This document shows positions 8,926 through 18,016 of a stretch of 64,000 nt of DNA, one piece after another. Position 1 is the stretch's first letter. Each line of letters opens with the position of its first letter. Both the position numbers and the translations under genes were made by a program. Below the pieces are notes generated by a model. It was not told the DNA's origin, did not search any database, and saw nothing but the letters and a program-made list of their open reading frames with translations. The DNA is from CAYPNF01 sp964411985 (lineage in GTDB: Bacteria > Verrucomicrobiota > Verrucomicrobiia > Limisphaerales > J093), in the NCBI GenBank assembly GCA_964411985.1, contig CAYPNF010000007.1:161785-225784 (forward strand), in the 5' to 3' direction.

Positions 8926-10524
8926 GTGGCCGGAATCCCTTCATCCGTTACGTCGGAGCGATCAGTCGCCTGGTGGCGGCTTCCCAACCGCTCTCAGTGG
9001 TTCGTTTTTCTCCTCGCCGCTTTCGGCTGGCTTTTTGACTGCTTCGACCAGCAAATCTTCACCCTCTCTCGCTCCATTGCCATGCGTGAGCTTCTTCCGC
9101 ATGCAGATTCGCTCACGCAAACGGCTTATGGCGGCTATGCAACCTCGATTTTCATTCTAGGTTGGGCTACAGGCGGCCTTTGCTTCGGGATCATGGGCGA
9201 TCGTTGGGGGCGTGCGAAGACGATGGCTCTGACCATTCTTTGGTACGCCTTGTTTACAGGCCTCAGCGGGCTTGCGCAGGATTGGGGGACTTTTGCTTTC
9301 TTTCGTTTTCTTACCGGTGCGGGAGTGGGGGGTGAGTTTGCCGTAGGCACGGCCTTGGTGGCGGAGATTATGCCTGATCGCGCCCGTCCCCATGCGCTGG
9401 GGACTTTGCAGGCCCTCTCCACGGTCGGTAACATTCTTGCAGCCGTGAGCCTGGGGTTCGTCGTTCCCAGTCAGGGCTTGGGGTGGGGATGGCGTGGACT
9501 TTATTATTTGGGGGCGATCCCAGCCTTGGTGGCGGTGGTGGTCTTCTGGCGTCTAAAGGAGCCCGAAAGGTGGGTGGCGGCGCGGGAAGCGGCCCGAGTG
9601 AGGGGTGTTGGCCACCAGTTTGGGAGTTACTCCGAGCTTTTCCGGCATCCCCGATGGCGCCGGAACGCTCTGGTTGGCCTTTGCCTGGCTGTCTCAGGAG
9701 TCCTCGGCCTTTGGGGCGTGGCCTTCTACAGTCCGGAACTCATTGACTCGGCGATCCCTTCCGTGGAGCCTGCGTCTCGGGCCAAATTGGAGGGGATGGT
9801 CGCGGCCAGCTCACCCACGCAACATTCCGAGGCGTTGGGGAGACTATCTCCCAGCGAACATCGCAAATACCTCGAGTTGCTCGCTCGCGTCATCTCTCAC
9901 CGGGATCGCACCCCAGCGGAAGAGTCCGCCCGGGATCCCCTCTCGCCCGAGCTCCAGGCGTCGATGCGAGAGCTCTTGGGGAAGGCTATCCCGGAGGACA
10001 AAAAGACCCGTCTAAAATCCGTAGGCGGGATCCTGCAGCAAGTGGGAGCTTTTTGTGGGATGTATTGCTTCACGCTCGTTGCGGCGAGGGTGGGGCGCCG
10101 CGTATCCTTCCTGTGGGCCATGGTTCTGGCTTGGGGAAGCCTCATTCTGACCTTTGCCTGCTTCCACGAAGCTTACCAGATCTACTATCTTTGGCCGATC
10201 CTGGGTTTCTGCACTCTTGCGCCTTTCGGTTTGTACGCGATCTACTTCCCGGAACTGTTCCCCACCCGCCTGCGGACGACCGGGACCAGTTTCTGCTACA
10301 ACGTCGGCCGGTACTTGGCTGCGCTTGGCCCTTTTGTGCTGGGTCCGCTGGCCCGGAGCCTCGATGGCCTGACCAGTATACCCGGCTTCCGTCTGGCTGC
10401 GATGGTGCTTGCCTCCTCCTATCTGCTGGGCGTGGTTGCTTTGATCTGGGCACCCGAGACGGTCGGCCAACCCTTGCCGGAAGAAGAGCCAATGGAGTCT
10501 GAGTCGCTGATGGGTCGCGGTTGA
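8926..10524 (+). CDS. MFS transporter with large loop insertion
   Basis: 532 residues with twelve predicted membrane spans. The MFS signature between TM2 and TM3 is GDRWGRAKT (residues 91-99), and GWLFDCFDQQ in TM1 and the GVGGEFAVG segment resemble the aromatic acid/sugar:proton symporter branch. Unusually, a roughly 90-residue hydrophilic, helix-forming segment (about 275-365) sits between TM7 and TM8. The second half continues with VAARVGRRVS, an RxGRR motif. The GTG at 8926 is the only plausible start before TM1. The gene stands alone between a terminator and sucC. The substrate is unknown. Confidence 0.85.
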   Translation: MAGIPSSVTSERSVAWWRLPNRSQWFVFLLAAFGWLFDCFDQQIFTLSRSIAMRELLPHADSLTQTAYGGYATSIFILGWATGGLCFGIMGDRWGRAKTMALTILWYALFTGLSGLAQDWGTFAFFRFLTGAGVGGEFAVGTALVAEIMPDRARPHALGTLQALSTVGNILAAVSLGFVVPSQGLGWGWRGLYYLGAIPALVAVVVFWRLKEPERWVAAREAARVRGVGHQFGSYSELFRHPRWRRNALVGLCLAVSGVLGLWGVAFYSPELIDSAIPSVEPASRAKLEGMVAASSPTQHSEALGRLSPSEHRKYLELLARVISHRDRTPAEESARDPLSPELQASMRELLGKAIPEDKKTRLKSVGGILQQVGAFCGMYCFTLVAARVGRRVSFLWAMVLAWGSLILTFACFHEAYQIYYLWPILGFCTLAPFGLYAIYFPELFPTRLRTTGTSFCYNVGRYLAALGPFVLGPLARSLDGLTSIPGFRLAAMVLASSYLLGVVALIWAPETVGQPLPEEEPMESESLMGRG

Positions 10525-10632
10525 CGAAAAGCCCTTGTCGGCGAGAAAAAGCCGTTGACGGGCGTTCCCCCAGGTCATTAGATAGCCCCAGCTTGTACAA
10601 CAGGCTCTGATTATTACCTTTTTATCTAATCC

Positions 10633-11835
10633 ATGAACATTCACGAATACCAGGCGAAGCAACTGCTTGCGCAGTACGGAGCTGCGGTTCCAGCGGGTGG
10701 GGTGGCGTCATCCCCAGAAGAGGCCAAAGCCATCGCGGAAAAGTTGATCGCGGCTGGGCACAAGCGGGTGGTGGTGAAATCCCAGATCCATGCGGGTGGA
10801 CGCGGGAAGGGGACTTTCAAGAGCGGACTGCAGGGTGGAGTCAAAGTATGTTCCACCGTGGCGGAAGTGCTCGAACGCGCGCAAGGCATGCTGGGCCAGG
10901 TCTTGGTTACCAAGCAGACCGGGCCCGATGGCCGCAAAGTCTCCAAGTTGCTGATCGAAGCTGCTTCGGACATCAAGAAGGAGTACTACCTCGCGGTTTT
11001 GCTGGATCGGGCTACCTCGCGTCCGTTGATCATGGCGAGCACGGAAGGCGGCATGGATATCGAGGAGGTGGCGGAGAAGACCCCCGAGAAGATAGCCAAA
11101 GAGTACATCGATCCCTCCGTGGGGCTGATGCCTTACCAGGCTCGCAAGGTGGCTGCCGCGCTCGGAATGGGTGGCGACCTCATGAATTCCGGGGCGAAGA
11201 TAATCCAGTCGGTTTACAAGACTTGGTGGGAGTGCGATGCCTCGATGGTCGAGATTAATCCTCTTTGCAAGGTGGTGGGTGCCGATGGCAAGGAAACCAT
11301 CATCGCGCTCGATGGCAAGATCGGTTTGGACGACAACGCGCTCTATCGCCACAAGAATATTCAGGAAATGAGGGATTTGGCCGAGGAGTCTCCTCTGGAG
11401 ACCGAGGCAAGCGAGCACGGCCTGAACTACATCAAATTAGATGGCAACATAGCCTGCCTGGTCAACGGGGCTGGATTGGCTATGGCCACGATGGATATCA
11501 TCAAGTACTATGGTGGAAACCCTGCCAATTTCCTGGATGTGGGGGGTGGAGCCAGCAAGGAACAGGTCTCGGCGGCATTTCGGATCATTCTGAGCGATCC
11601 GAGTGTGAAGGCCATTCTGGTGAATATCTTTGGTGGCATCATGCAATGCGACATCATCGCCGCTGGCATCGTAGCCGCAGTGCGGGAAACCGGACTGAAG
11701 CTGCCCCTGGTGGTCCGCCTCGAAGGCAACAATGTGGAGTTGGGCAAGAAGATCCTCCAAGAGTCCGGCCTGACGATTGTCGGCGGTGAGTCGATGGCGG
11801 ACGCAGCGGAAAAGGTGGTCAAAGCGGTGAACTAA
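10633..11835 (+). CDS. sucC: succinate--CoA ligase, beta subunit
   Basis: 400 residues, close to the usual 388. It starts MNIHEYQAKQLL, the hallmark of SucC, with the ATP-grasp region KSQIHAGGRGKGTFKSG and the CoA-ligase part FLDVGGGASKEQV and NIFGGIMQCDIIA. With SucD it makes succinate and ATP or GTP from succinyl-CoA in the TCA cycle. It is followed after 24 bp by sucD in the usual order. Upstream (10525-10632) lies an AT-rich stretch where the promoter must be, but no convincing -10/-35 pair is seen. Confidence 0.97.
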   Translation: MNIHEYQAKQLLAQYGAAVPAGGVASSPEEAKAIAEKLIAAGHKRVVVKSQIHAGGRGKGTFKSGLQGGVKVCSTVAEVLERAQGMLGQVLVTKQTGPDGRKVSKLLIEAASDIKKEYYLAVLLDRATSRPLIMASTEGGMDIEEVAEKTPEKIAKEYIDPSVGLMPYQARKVAAALGMGGDLMNSGAKIIQSVYKTWWECDASMVEINPLCKVVGADGKETIIALDGKIGLDDNALYRHKNIQEMRDLAEESPLETEASEHGLNYIKLDGNIACLVNGAGLAMATMDIIKYYGGNPANFLDVGGGASKEQVSAAFRIILSDPSVKAILVNIFGGIMQCDIIAAGIVAAVRETGLKLPLVVRLEGNNVELGKKILQESGLTIVGGESMADAAEKVVKAVN

Positions 11836-11859
11836 GAAATCTCAAATTAAGAATCTCCC

Positions 11860-12750
11860 ATGGCAATTCTAGTTACTCCCCAAACCAAACTTCTGGTCCA
11901 AGGCATCACCGGGTCTTTTGGGGCCCGGCATACTCAGCTCAGCCTGAGCTATGGCACTCAGGTCGTGGCAGGTGTCACCCCGGGCAAAGGAGGCCAGTTG
12001 TTCGAGAACAAAGTGCCGATCTTTGATACGGTCGGCGAGGCGGTGAAGGCAACCGGAGCCACGGCTTCGGCCATTTTTGTACCTCCGCCGTTTGCCGCCG
12101 ACGCTATCCTGGAAGGGGTGGATGCGGGACTGGATCTGGTGGTTTGCATCACCGAAGGCATTCCTGTGAACGACATGGTTCGCGTGAAGAGCGCGATGCA
12201 GGGAAAGAAGACCAGGCTGATCGGGCCGAACTGTCCCGGTATCGTGACCCCTGGTGAAGGAAAGGACTCCCAAGGCGGATGCCGGATCGGAATCTCGCCC
12301 GGATACATCCACAAGAAGGGCAACATTGGCGTGGTTTCGCGCAGTGGCACCCTTACCTACGAGGCCGTCTGGCAGTTGACTTGCCGAGGGGTTGGTCAAT
12401 CCACCTGCGTGGGGATCGGGGGTGACCCTGTCAACGGCACTTCCCACCTGGATGTGATCAAGATGTTTGCAGAGGATCCTGAGACGCATGGGATCATCAT
12501 GATTGGCGAAATTGGTGGCTCAGCGGAGGAAGAGGCGGCCGAGTGGATTAAGAACTACTGCAAGAAGCCTGTTGCCGGCTTTATTGCAGGGGCCACCGCA
12601 CCTCCGGGGCGCCGCATGGGGCATGCTGGGGCGATCATCAGTGGTGGTAAAGGAACCGCGGCAGCCAAAATCGAGGCCTTCCGGGCGGCGGGTATCGCCG
12701 TGGCCGAGACGCCGTCGGTGATGGCGGATAGCTTGTTGCGCCTGATGTAA
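11860..12750 (+). CDS. sucD: succinate--CoA ligase, alpha subunit
   Basis: 296 residues, normal length. The N-terminal CoA-binding Rossmann part has VQGITGSFGARHT and the conserved CITEGIPVNDMVRVK. The phosphohistidine loop lies in GHAGAIISGGKGTAAAKI, containing the active-site His. The partner of SucC in the TCA cycle, co-transcribed with it (24-bp gap). Confidence 0.97.
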   Translation: MAILVTPQTKLLVQGITGSFGARHTQLSLSYGTQVVAGVTPGKGGQLFENKVPIFDTVGEAVKATGATASAIFVPPPFAADAILEGVDAGLDLVVCITEGIPVNDMVRVKSAMQGKKTRLIGPNCPGIVTPGEGKDSQGGCRIGISPGYIHKKGNIGVVSRSGTLTYEAVWQLTCRGVGQSTCVGIGGDPVNGTSHLDVIKMFAEDPETHGIIMIGEIGGSAEEEAAEWIKNYCKKPVAGFIAGATAPPGRRMGHAGAIISGGKGTAAAKIEAFRAAGIAVAETPSVMADSLLRLM

Positions 12751-12848
12751 AAACGGGTTACAACAGCGTGCGTGACGAACACGCATCCGCACCCATCTGA
12801 CGCTGCGCGCGTCGCCCTCTCGCCCAGGAAGGGAAGGGTTTCTGTCAG

Positions 12849-12874
12849 GGCGCGAACTTTTTCGGGTTCGCGCC
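12849..12874 (+). terminator. hairpin after sucCD, probable terminator
   Basis: GGCGCGAAC (12849-12857), an 8-nt loop rich in T, and GTTCGCGCC (12866-12874), followed by a T-rich but interrupted tail. A perfect 9-bp stem about 100 bp after sucD and before yggT. The rest of this 200-bp gap holds nothing else recognisable. Confidence 0.6.
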
Positions 12875-12950
12875 TTGTCTGTTTGTGCAGGCCCACGGCC
12901 CTGCCAGGGGCGCTCCCTCTCGTCGGCCGTGGCCTAGCCATCCGAGGCGG

Positions 12951-13793
12951 ATGAACCTGATCGACACACTACTGAATATCGTGGCTCTCCTGCTGTGGAT
13001 CAACGGGAGGGCCAGTTTGACGTCTCCTCCTGCACGGGACACCCGAACTGCCTTTTCCCCGCTCCTCCGGGCGGCGACTCCTCGATCCCGGGCTGCCTAC
13101 CATCTCTGGATTTCCCTGCTCCTGCTGCTGGCGGGCCGCGCCTGGTGCTACCAGCGCCTCGGAGCTGAGGTGGGCTGGGTCGCCTCGCTCGATTTGGGGT
13201 TAATCTCGCTTCCATTCAATAGCATCTCCCTGCTTCGGATGTGGTACTATTCTATCGGGAGTTTTGCCGTCTACTTGGGGGCTTTCTATTGGTTTCTCCT
13301 CATTCTTTCGGTGGTCAATCGCGGGCGACCTGACCATGATCCCTGGCAGCAGCAGGTGCGTCGACAACTGGGGTGGCTCGACCGGTTGCCATCCTTCTTG
13401 GGTTTGCTCGTCCCGTGGTTCCTTGTGGCCTCGCTTTGGTATCTGCTGAGTCCCGGCCTGGCGGACCTGGGGATGGTTGCACGCGCCAAGTCTTCACTCC
13501 ACCGGTGGCAGCAGGGCTTTGTCCTGGCGGGAGGGGCTCTCTTGCTGGCCAAGTACCTGATTGGATGCGTTTTGTTCCTTCATGTCCTGAACAGCTACCT
13601 TTATCTCGGCCAGATGCCGCTGTGGGACTACATTAATGTCACCGCCCGGAAATTCCTGCGCCTCGTCGATTGGCTTCCGCTGCGATTGGGGCGGATCGAT
13701 CTCAGCCCTGTAGCCATGCTGGCCTTGGTGTTCCTGGGGGCTGCGGCCGTAGAAGCCATTCTCCAATCTCTGTTCCCTCGACTTCCACTGTGA
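12951..13793 (+). CDS. YggT family membrane protein
   Basis: A 280-residue integral membrane protein with several hydrophobic spans. The end, LRLVDWLPLRLGRIDLSPVAML, matches the YggT signature ('...P.R..IP..gGiDlSPl...'). The family is about 190 residues in E. coli, so this is a longer, divergent form. The ATG at 12951 has GAGGCGG directly upstream and is preferred over an in-frame GTG-type start at 12885. The stop overlaps the start of the next gene, a DUF167/YggU protein; yggT-yggU adjacency is widespread. YggT proteins are linked to osmotic tolerance and division-site membrane roles in some bacteria; the function here is unknown. Confidence 0.75.
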   Translation: MNLIDTLLNIVALLLWINGRASLTSPPARDTRTAFSPLLRAATPRSRAAYHLWISLLLLLAGRAWCYQRLGAEVGWVASLDLGLISLPFNSISLLRMWYYSIGSFAVYLGAFYWFLLILSVVNRGRPDHDPWQQQVRRQLGWLDRLPSFLGLLVPWFLVASLWYLLSPGLADLGMVARAKSSLHRWQQGFVLAGGALLLAKYLIGCVLFLHVLNSYLYLGQMPLWDYINVTARKFLRLVDWLPLRLGRIDLSPVAMLALVFLGAAAVEAILQSLFPRLPL

Positions 13794-14116
13794 GCTCAGC
13801 TTATCTAAGGCAATTGAACGAAGGGGTGGTCGTCTTGGTGAAAGTGCAACCCCGGGCCTCGCGAACGGAAGTGGTGGGGGTATTGGGAACAGAACTGAAG
13901 ATCAAAGTCGCCGCCCCCCCTGTCGATGATGCCGCCAACACGGCTCTCACCCGGTTCCTCGCGGAGGTGGCGGGCTTGAGCAGGTCAGCGGTGGTTATCA
14001 TCAGAGGACACACCTCCACACACAAACAAGTTCTACTACGAGGGGCCATGCTCGGCGTGGTAGAAGCCAAGCTGAGCGTAGGTTCTGCCTCGACCGTGGC
14101 TAGCACCAGGCCTTGA
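13790..14116 (+). CDS. DUF167 / YggU family protein
   Basis: A 108-residue protein with the DUF167 core: VKVQPRASRTEVVG, LKIKVAAPPVDDAANTALTRFLAE and VVIIRGHTSTHKQVLL. The GTG at 13790 overlaps the TGA of yggT (GTGA), a translational-coupling arrangement. The alternative in-frame ATG at 13670 would add about 40 residues that merely overlap yggT. The biochemical role of YggU proteins is unknown. Confidence 0.85.
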   Translation: MSSAYLRQLNEGVVVLVKVQPRASRTEVVGVLGTELKIKVAAPPVDDAANTALTRFLAEVAGLSRSAVVIIRGHTSTHKQVLLRGAMLGVVEAKLSVGSASTVASTRP

Positions 14117-14149
14117 GAGGCAGAAACCGCGCGCGGATCATTTCATTGC

Positions 14150-14178
14150 TTGCCAATCCAAAGATAACAGGACAGAAT
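14150..14178 (+). promoter_or_regulatory. probable sigma-70 promoter of citrate synthase
   Basis: TTGCCA (14150-14155), 17-bp spacer, CAGAAT (14173-14178). The predicted start near 14185 gives a leader of about 34 bases before the gltA ATG. Confidence 0.4.
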
Positions 14179-14218
14179 ACTGTGCAGCAGGTAATCGAAC
14201 TACAACCTAACCCAACCC

Positions 14219-15511
14219 ATGAGCAAATTCGCAAAGCTAGACATCGAAGGCAAGGTTCACAATCTTCCCATCATCGAGGGGGTTGAAGGCGAGAAAGCCC
14301 TGGATATTTCCGACTTTCGGAACGACACGGGCTACATCACCTTGGATGATGGCTATGGCAACACCGGTTCCTGCAACAGCGCCATCACTTTCATCGATGG
14401 CGAACGTGGGATTTTACGATATCGGGGTATTCCCATCGAGGAACTCGCGGAGACATCCACCTTTGTCGAAACCGCCTATCTGATCATCTACGGTCAGCTC
14501 CCGAACCGCGCACAGCTGAAGCGGTTTTCCGACCTTTTGACCCAGAACGAGATTCTGCACGAGGATATGAAGTTTCACTTCGAGGGTTTTCCCTCGAACG
14601 CCCATCCCATGGCAATCCTCTCTTCGATGATCAATGCCAGCAGCTGTTTTTACCCAGGTTTGATGGTCAACCGCCCCAATAAGGAGAGGTTTGAGATTCA
14701 CGCGACCCGTCTGCTTTCCCAGGTGCGCACCATTGCGGCTTTCTCCTACCGGAAGTCGCACGGTTTTCCCATCATTTACCCGAAGCCTTCCTACAAATAC
14801 ACGGCGAACTTCCTGCACATGATGTTCTCCGAGCCTTACAGCGACTACGAGCTCAAGCCGGAGGTCGTGAAGGCTTTGGATCTGATTTTCCTTCTGCATG
14901 CGGATCATGAGCAGAATTGCTCTACAGCCACCGTTCGCATGGTAGCATCCAGCCAAGCCAATCTGTTTGCCTGCGCTGCAGCGGGTGTGTGCGCACTTTG
15001 GGGCCCCCTGCATGGCGGGGCAAACCAGGCGGTCATTGAGATGCTTCAGGCGATTCACCAAGCTGGGGATGATGGCTCGAGGTTCATCGAGGCCGCAAAA
15101 GACAAGAATAGCGGAAAACGCCTGATGGGCTTCGGCCACCGCGTCTACAAGAATTACGACCCTCGCGCCCGCATCATCAAGAAGGCGTGCGATGATCTGT
15201 TGAACACGCTCAAGATCTCGGATCCGTTGCTCGATATAGCTAAGCGGCTCGAGGAAGCTGCTTTGCGTGATTCTTACTTCGTTGAGAGGAAGCTCTATCC
15301 GAACGTCGACTTTTACAGCGGCATTATCATGCGAGCGGTCGGCATTCCGACGGAGATGTTTACCGTGATTTTCGCCATCGGCCGCATGCCGGGCTGGATC
15401 GCCAATTTCAGAGAGATCATGGACGATCCGAAGAGCCGAATCTACAGGCCCCGCCAGATCTACGTTGGAAAGCCCGTGAATCACTATGTGCCGATTGAAG
15501 ATCGGCCCTAG
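14219..15511 (+). CDS. gltA: citrate synthase (type I/hexameric)
   Basis: 430 residues, the normal length for the Gram-negative hexameric type. Catalytic motifs: the HADHEQNCSTATVR segment, GPLHGGANQAV and MGFGHRVYKNYDPRA, with the two histidines, plus DFYSGI with the catalytic Asp. It condenses acetyl-CoA and oxaloacetate to citrate. The long N-terminal beta domain (TYGITLDDG-like sequence) is present, as in E. coli GltA, which often goes with NADH inhibition. A candidate promoter lies directly upstream. The gap behind it (15512-15647) shows no gene. Confidence 0.97.
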   Translation: MSKFAKLDIEGKVHNLPIIEGVEGEKALDISDFRNDTGYITLDDGYGNTGSCNSAITFIDGERGILRYRGIPIEELAETSTFVETAYLIIYGQLPNRAQLKRFSDLLTQNEILHEDMKFHFEGFPSNAHPMAILSSMINASSCFYPGLMVNRPNKERFEIHATRLLSQVRTIAAFSYRKSHGFPIIYPKPSYKYTANFLHMMFSEPYSDYELKPEVVKALDLIFLLHADHEQNCSTATVRMVASSQANLFACAAAGVCALWGPLHGGANQAVIEMLQAIHQAGDDGSRFIEAAKDKNSGKRLMGFGHRVYKNYDPRARIIKKACDDLLNTLKISDPLLDIAKRLEEAALRDSYFVERKLYPNVDFYSGIIMRAVGIPTEMFTVIFAIGRMPGWIANFREIMDDPKSRIYRPRQIYVGKPVNHYVPIEDRP

Positions 15512-15647
15512 TCTCATGCTATCCTACCGGCCGTGATGGCTGCCTGTTTCGCGCTGAACTACGCGGCGGAATGTGGGCGTGTCCTGAAGGCGGTTTTCTT
15601 CTATTCCGCTTGATTCTTGTCGATCGGAAAAGGCAAGACTAGTAGGC

Positions 15648-17381
15648 ATGCGGATGCTTCGAAGAATTCAGGCCTACCGTGACACCTCGAGCAGCCCCCC
15701 GGCGCGGAGGCTACACTTTTGGTTGGCTTGCGGCCTGGCGGTGTTGATCCTGTCGTCCCCCAGACTGTTGTCGGAAACACCCCCCGCGAACGTTACTCCT
15801 CGTTCACCTACCCCGCCGGTGGCGCCTGGCGCGGACGACTGGTTTGAGGATGTGACCAGCCAGTCTGGCATTCAGTTCCTGCACCAGTTTCCGCATGGCC
15901 GGATTGCCAACATTCTCTTGTCCAACGGGACCGGTGCGGCTGCTTTCGACTACAATGGAGACGGCCTGGTGGATCTCTATTTTCTGAACTGGGGTCCGCT
16001 GTCGGGCGTGAGTTCCTCCAAGTACAAGGCGAAACGCGAGCCTAACCGTTTGTACCGGAATCTGGGAAACGGGAGATTTGAAGATCAGACCCTCAAGGCT
16101 GGTTTGCAGGGCAGCGGTTTCAACTACGCTGTGTGTGCGGGCGACTACGACAACGACGGTCACGAGGACCTCTATGTGACGGGTGTCGGCCAGAGCTTCC
16201 TCTATCACAATCGAGGTGACGGCACCTTCGAGGATGTCACCTCCAAAGCCGGCGTGGGGAACAACCAAACTGGCATCTCCGCTGTGTTCCTCGACATCGA
16301 CCGGGACGGTTTCCTGGACTTGTTTGTGGCAAACTACCTCACGTTCGACCCCTCCACCGTGTCTGAGCAGAATCCCGGCGCCTACCCGGGTCCGCTAGCT
16401 TATCCAGGCGAAGCCAATGTCCTCTTTCGTAACCGCGGCGATGGGACCTTTGAGGATGTCAGTGTAAAGTCGGGTATCCGGGTTCCAGGTCACCGGGCGA
16501 TGTCGGTCTCTGCCTTTGACTGTGATTGGGATGGCGACACGGATCTTTACCTTTCCAATGACGATACCCCGAACATGCTCTGGGTGAATGATGGACATGG
16601 ACGGTTTCGCGAGGTGGCCATCGAAGCTGGAGTTGCTTTCAACTCGATCGGGGAAGCATGCGGATCGATGAATGCGGCGATAGGGGATTGCGATGGAGAT
16701 GGTTTTCCTGACCTTTTTGTGACGCGTTTGGGATACGGTTCCTTATACTTGAGACGTCCCGGTGGTGTTTACGAGGACCGTATTTATGCCTCCGGACTGG
16801 GTGCCATCACCCAGAGATTCGTGGGATGGGGGGGCAGCCTGGTGGATATGGAGAACGACGGTGATTTGGATGTTTTCATCGCTAATGGAGACGCTTTCAC
16901 CTTAGAAGGCGATCGCAGTCTGCTGGTGGAAAACCAGGGGGCAGCCAAGTTCGTGGATGCTAGCCGCAAGGGAGGATCTTTCTTTCAGGTGAAGATCCAA
17001 GGGCGAGGAAGTGCAGGATTGGATTATGATAACGATGGAAAGGTGGATCTGCTGGTGACCGCCTTGGCGGATCGGGCCGTACTGCTCCGGAATCGGTGCC
17101 CGAGTGCCGGTCATTGGCTTAAGTTGGATTTGCAGGGCACCAAGAGTAACCGGGATGGGTTCGGCGCCCTGATCACGGTGGTGGCGAATGGCAAGGTGTA
17201 TCGTGCCGAGGCCCTCTGTCCCACAGGCTTCCTGGCTCAGGGAGATCGCCGGGTCCACTTCGGTCTGGGCCGGGCCACAGCAGTTGAATCAGTGACGATC
17301 CAATGGCCCAGTGGCAAGGCTCAGCGTTTGGAGGCTATCAAGGTGAACCAGGTTCTCCGGGTGGTGGAACCGGCAAGCTAA
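15648..17381 (+). CDS. secreted FG-GAP/VCBS repeat protein with ASPIC/UnbV domain (CRTAC1 family)
   Basis: 577 residues with an N-terminal signal (WLACGLAVLILSS). The body is a beta-propeller of at least seven FG-GAP repeats, each with a calcium-binding loop: DYNGDGLVD, DYDNDGHED, DIDRDGFLD, DCDWDGDTD, DCDGDGFPD, DMENDGDLD, DYDNDGKVD. The C-terminus carries the ASPIC/UnbV region (NRDGFGALITVVANGK ... GDRRVHFGLGRA). Such proteins are exported, calcium-stabilised and often adhesive or carbohydrate-associated, and are numerous in Verrucomicrobiota and Planctomycetota. A DUF3365 haem protein follows after 25 bp. The precise role is unknown. Confidence 0.88.
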   Translation: MRMLRRIQAYRDTSSSPPARRLHFWLACGLAVLILSSPRLLSETPPANVTPRSPTPPVAPGADDWFEDVTSQSGIQFLHQFPHGRIANILLSNGTGAAAFDYNGDGLVDLYFLNWGPLSGVSSSKYKAKREPNRLYRNLGNGRFEDQTLKAGLQGSGFNYAVCAGDYDNDGHEDLYVTGVGQSFLYHNRGDGTFEDVTSKAGVGNNQTGISAVFLDIDRDGFLDLFVANYLTFDPSTVSEQNPGAYPGPLAYPGEANVLFRNRGDGTFEDVSVKSGIRVPGHRAMSVSAFDCDWDGDTDLYLSNDDTPNMLWVNDGHGRFREVAIEAGVAFNSIGEACGSMNAAIGDCDGDGFPDLFVTRLGYGSLYLRRPGGVYEDRIYASGLGAITQRFVGWGGSLVDMENDGDLDVFIANGDAFTLEGDRSLLVENQGAAKFVDASRKGGSFFQVKIQGRGSAGLDYDNDGKVDLLVTALADRAVLLRNRCPSAGHWLKLDLQGTKSNRDGFGALITVVANGKVYRAEALCPTGFLAQGDRRVHFGLGRATAVESVTIQWPSGKAQRLEAIKVNQVLRVVEPAS

Positions 17382-17406
17382 CGCTGTCGATCGATGCAGA
17401 GAAAGG

Positions 17407-18012
17407 ATGAAGCTCATGACTAGGTTCCCGCACCTTTTACTGATCCTCTGTGGCAGCATGGTCGTACTCCTCGCCTTTGCGGCGGAGGAGGCTGGCAAGG
17501 AGAAGAGCCACAAACTGATCTCTATGAGTCCACGCAAGTTGGCGGACTCCCTTCATCAACTGCTCGCGGTACAGCAGGACGTCTATGTTCGTCGTGTGGT
17601 GCAGCCATTGGCGATCGAGGGAAAGAAAGTGGAAGTCTCGCAGCGGACCATGGAAGAGGGAAAACTGCCTGGACATGCTGTGTTCCTCCGGCAGACCGCG
17701 ATGGAAATCGCCACCCAGGGCTCTGAGTTTTCCTTCGCCTTGCGGTCCCTGTGGCCCATCAACCCGAGCCAGGGACCCCAGACAGAGATCGAAAAGAGCG
17801 CCATGGAAGCCCAGGTCCGCAATCCCAGCACCAACTTTTACGGCGAGGAATTGCTCGGGGGCCGGAGCTACTTCACGGCGATTTATCCATGCCGTGCCTC
17901 CTCGACTTCCTGCGTTGATTGCCACAACCAAAACGGAGGTTCTGTTCGGCGCGACTTCAAAACAAACGAGGTAATGGGAGCCATCGTGATTCGGCTCCCA
18001 TTGGAATTCTAG
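17407..18012 (+). CDS. DUF3365 (Tll0287-like) c-type haem protein
   Basis: 201 residues with an N-terminal signal (LLLILCGSMVVLLAFAAEEA). One covalent haem motif CVDCH lies near the end, within a conserved context (NFYGEELLGGRSYFTAIYPCRASS) that matches DUF3365 proteins. These are periplasmic haem sensor domains, sometimes stand-alone as in cyanobacterial Tll0287. It lies between the FG-GAP protein (25 bp) and a CPBP protease (4 bp), so the three are probably co-transcribed. No partner kinase is fused to it. Confidence 0.8.
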   Translation: MKLMTRFPHLLLILCGSMVVLLAFAAEEAGKEKSHKLISMSPRKLADSLHQLLAVQQDVYVRRVVQPLAIEGKKVEVSQRTMEEGKLPGHAVFLRQTAMEIATQGSEFSFALRSLWPINPSQGPQTEIEKSAMEAQVRNPSTNFYGEELLGGRSYFTAIYPCRASSTSCVDCHNQNGGSVRRDFKTNEVMGAIVIRLPLEF

Positions 18013-18016
18013 GGGA

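Noticed and set aside
9271..10674. Further copies of the enhancer arm CTTGCGCAG at 9271-9279 and 10666-10674
   Set aside because: Both lie inside coding sequence as single arms without the paired dyad or a sigma-54 promoter nearby.
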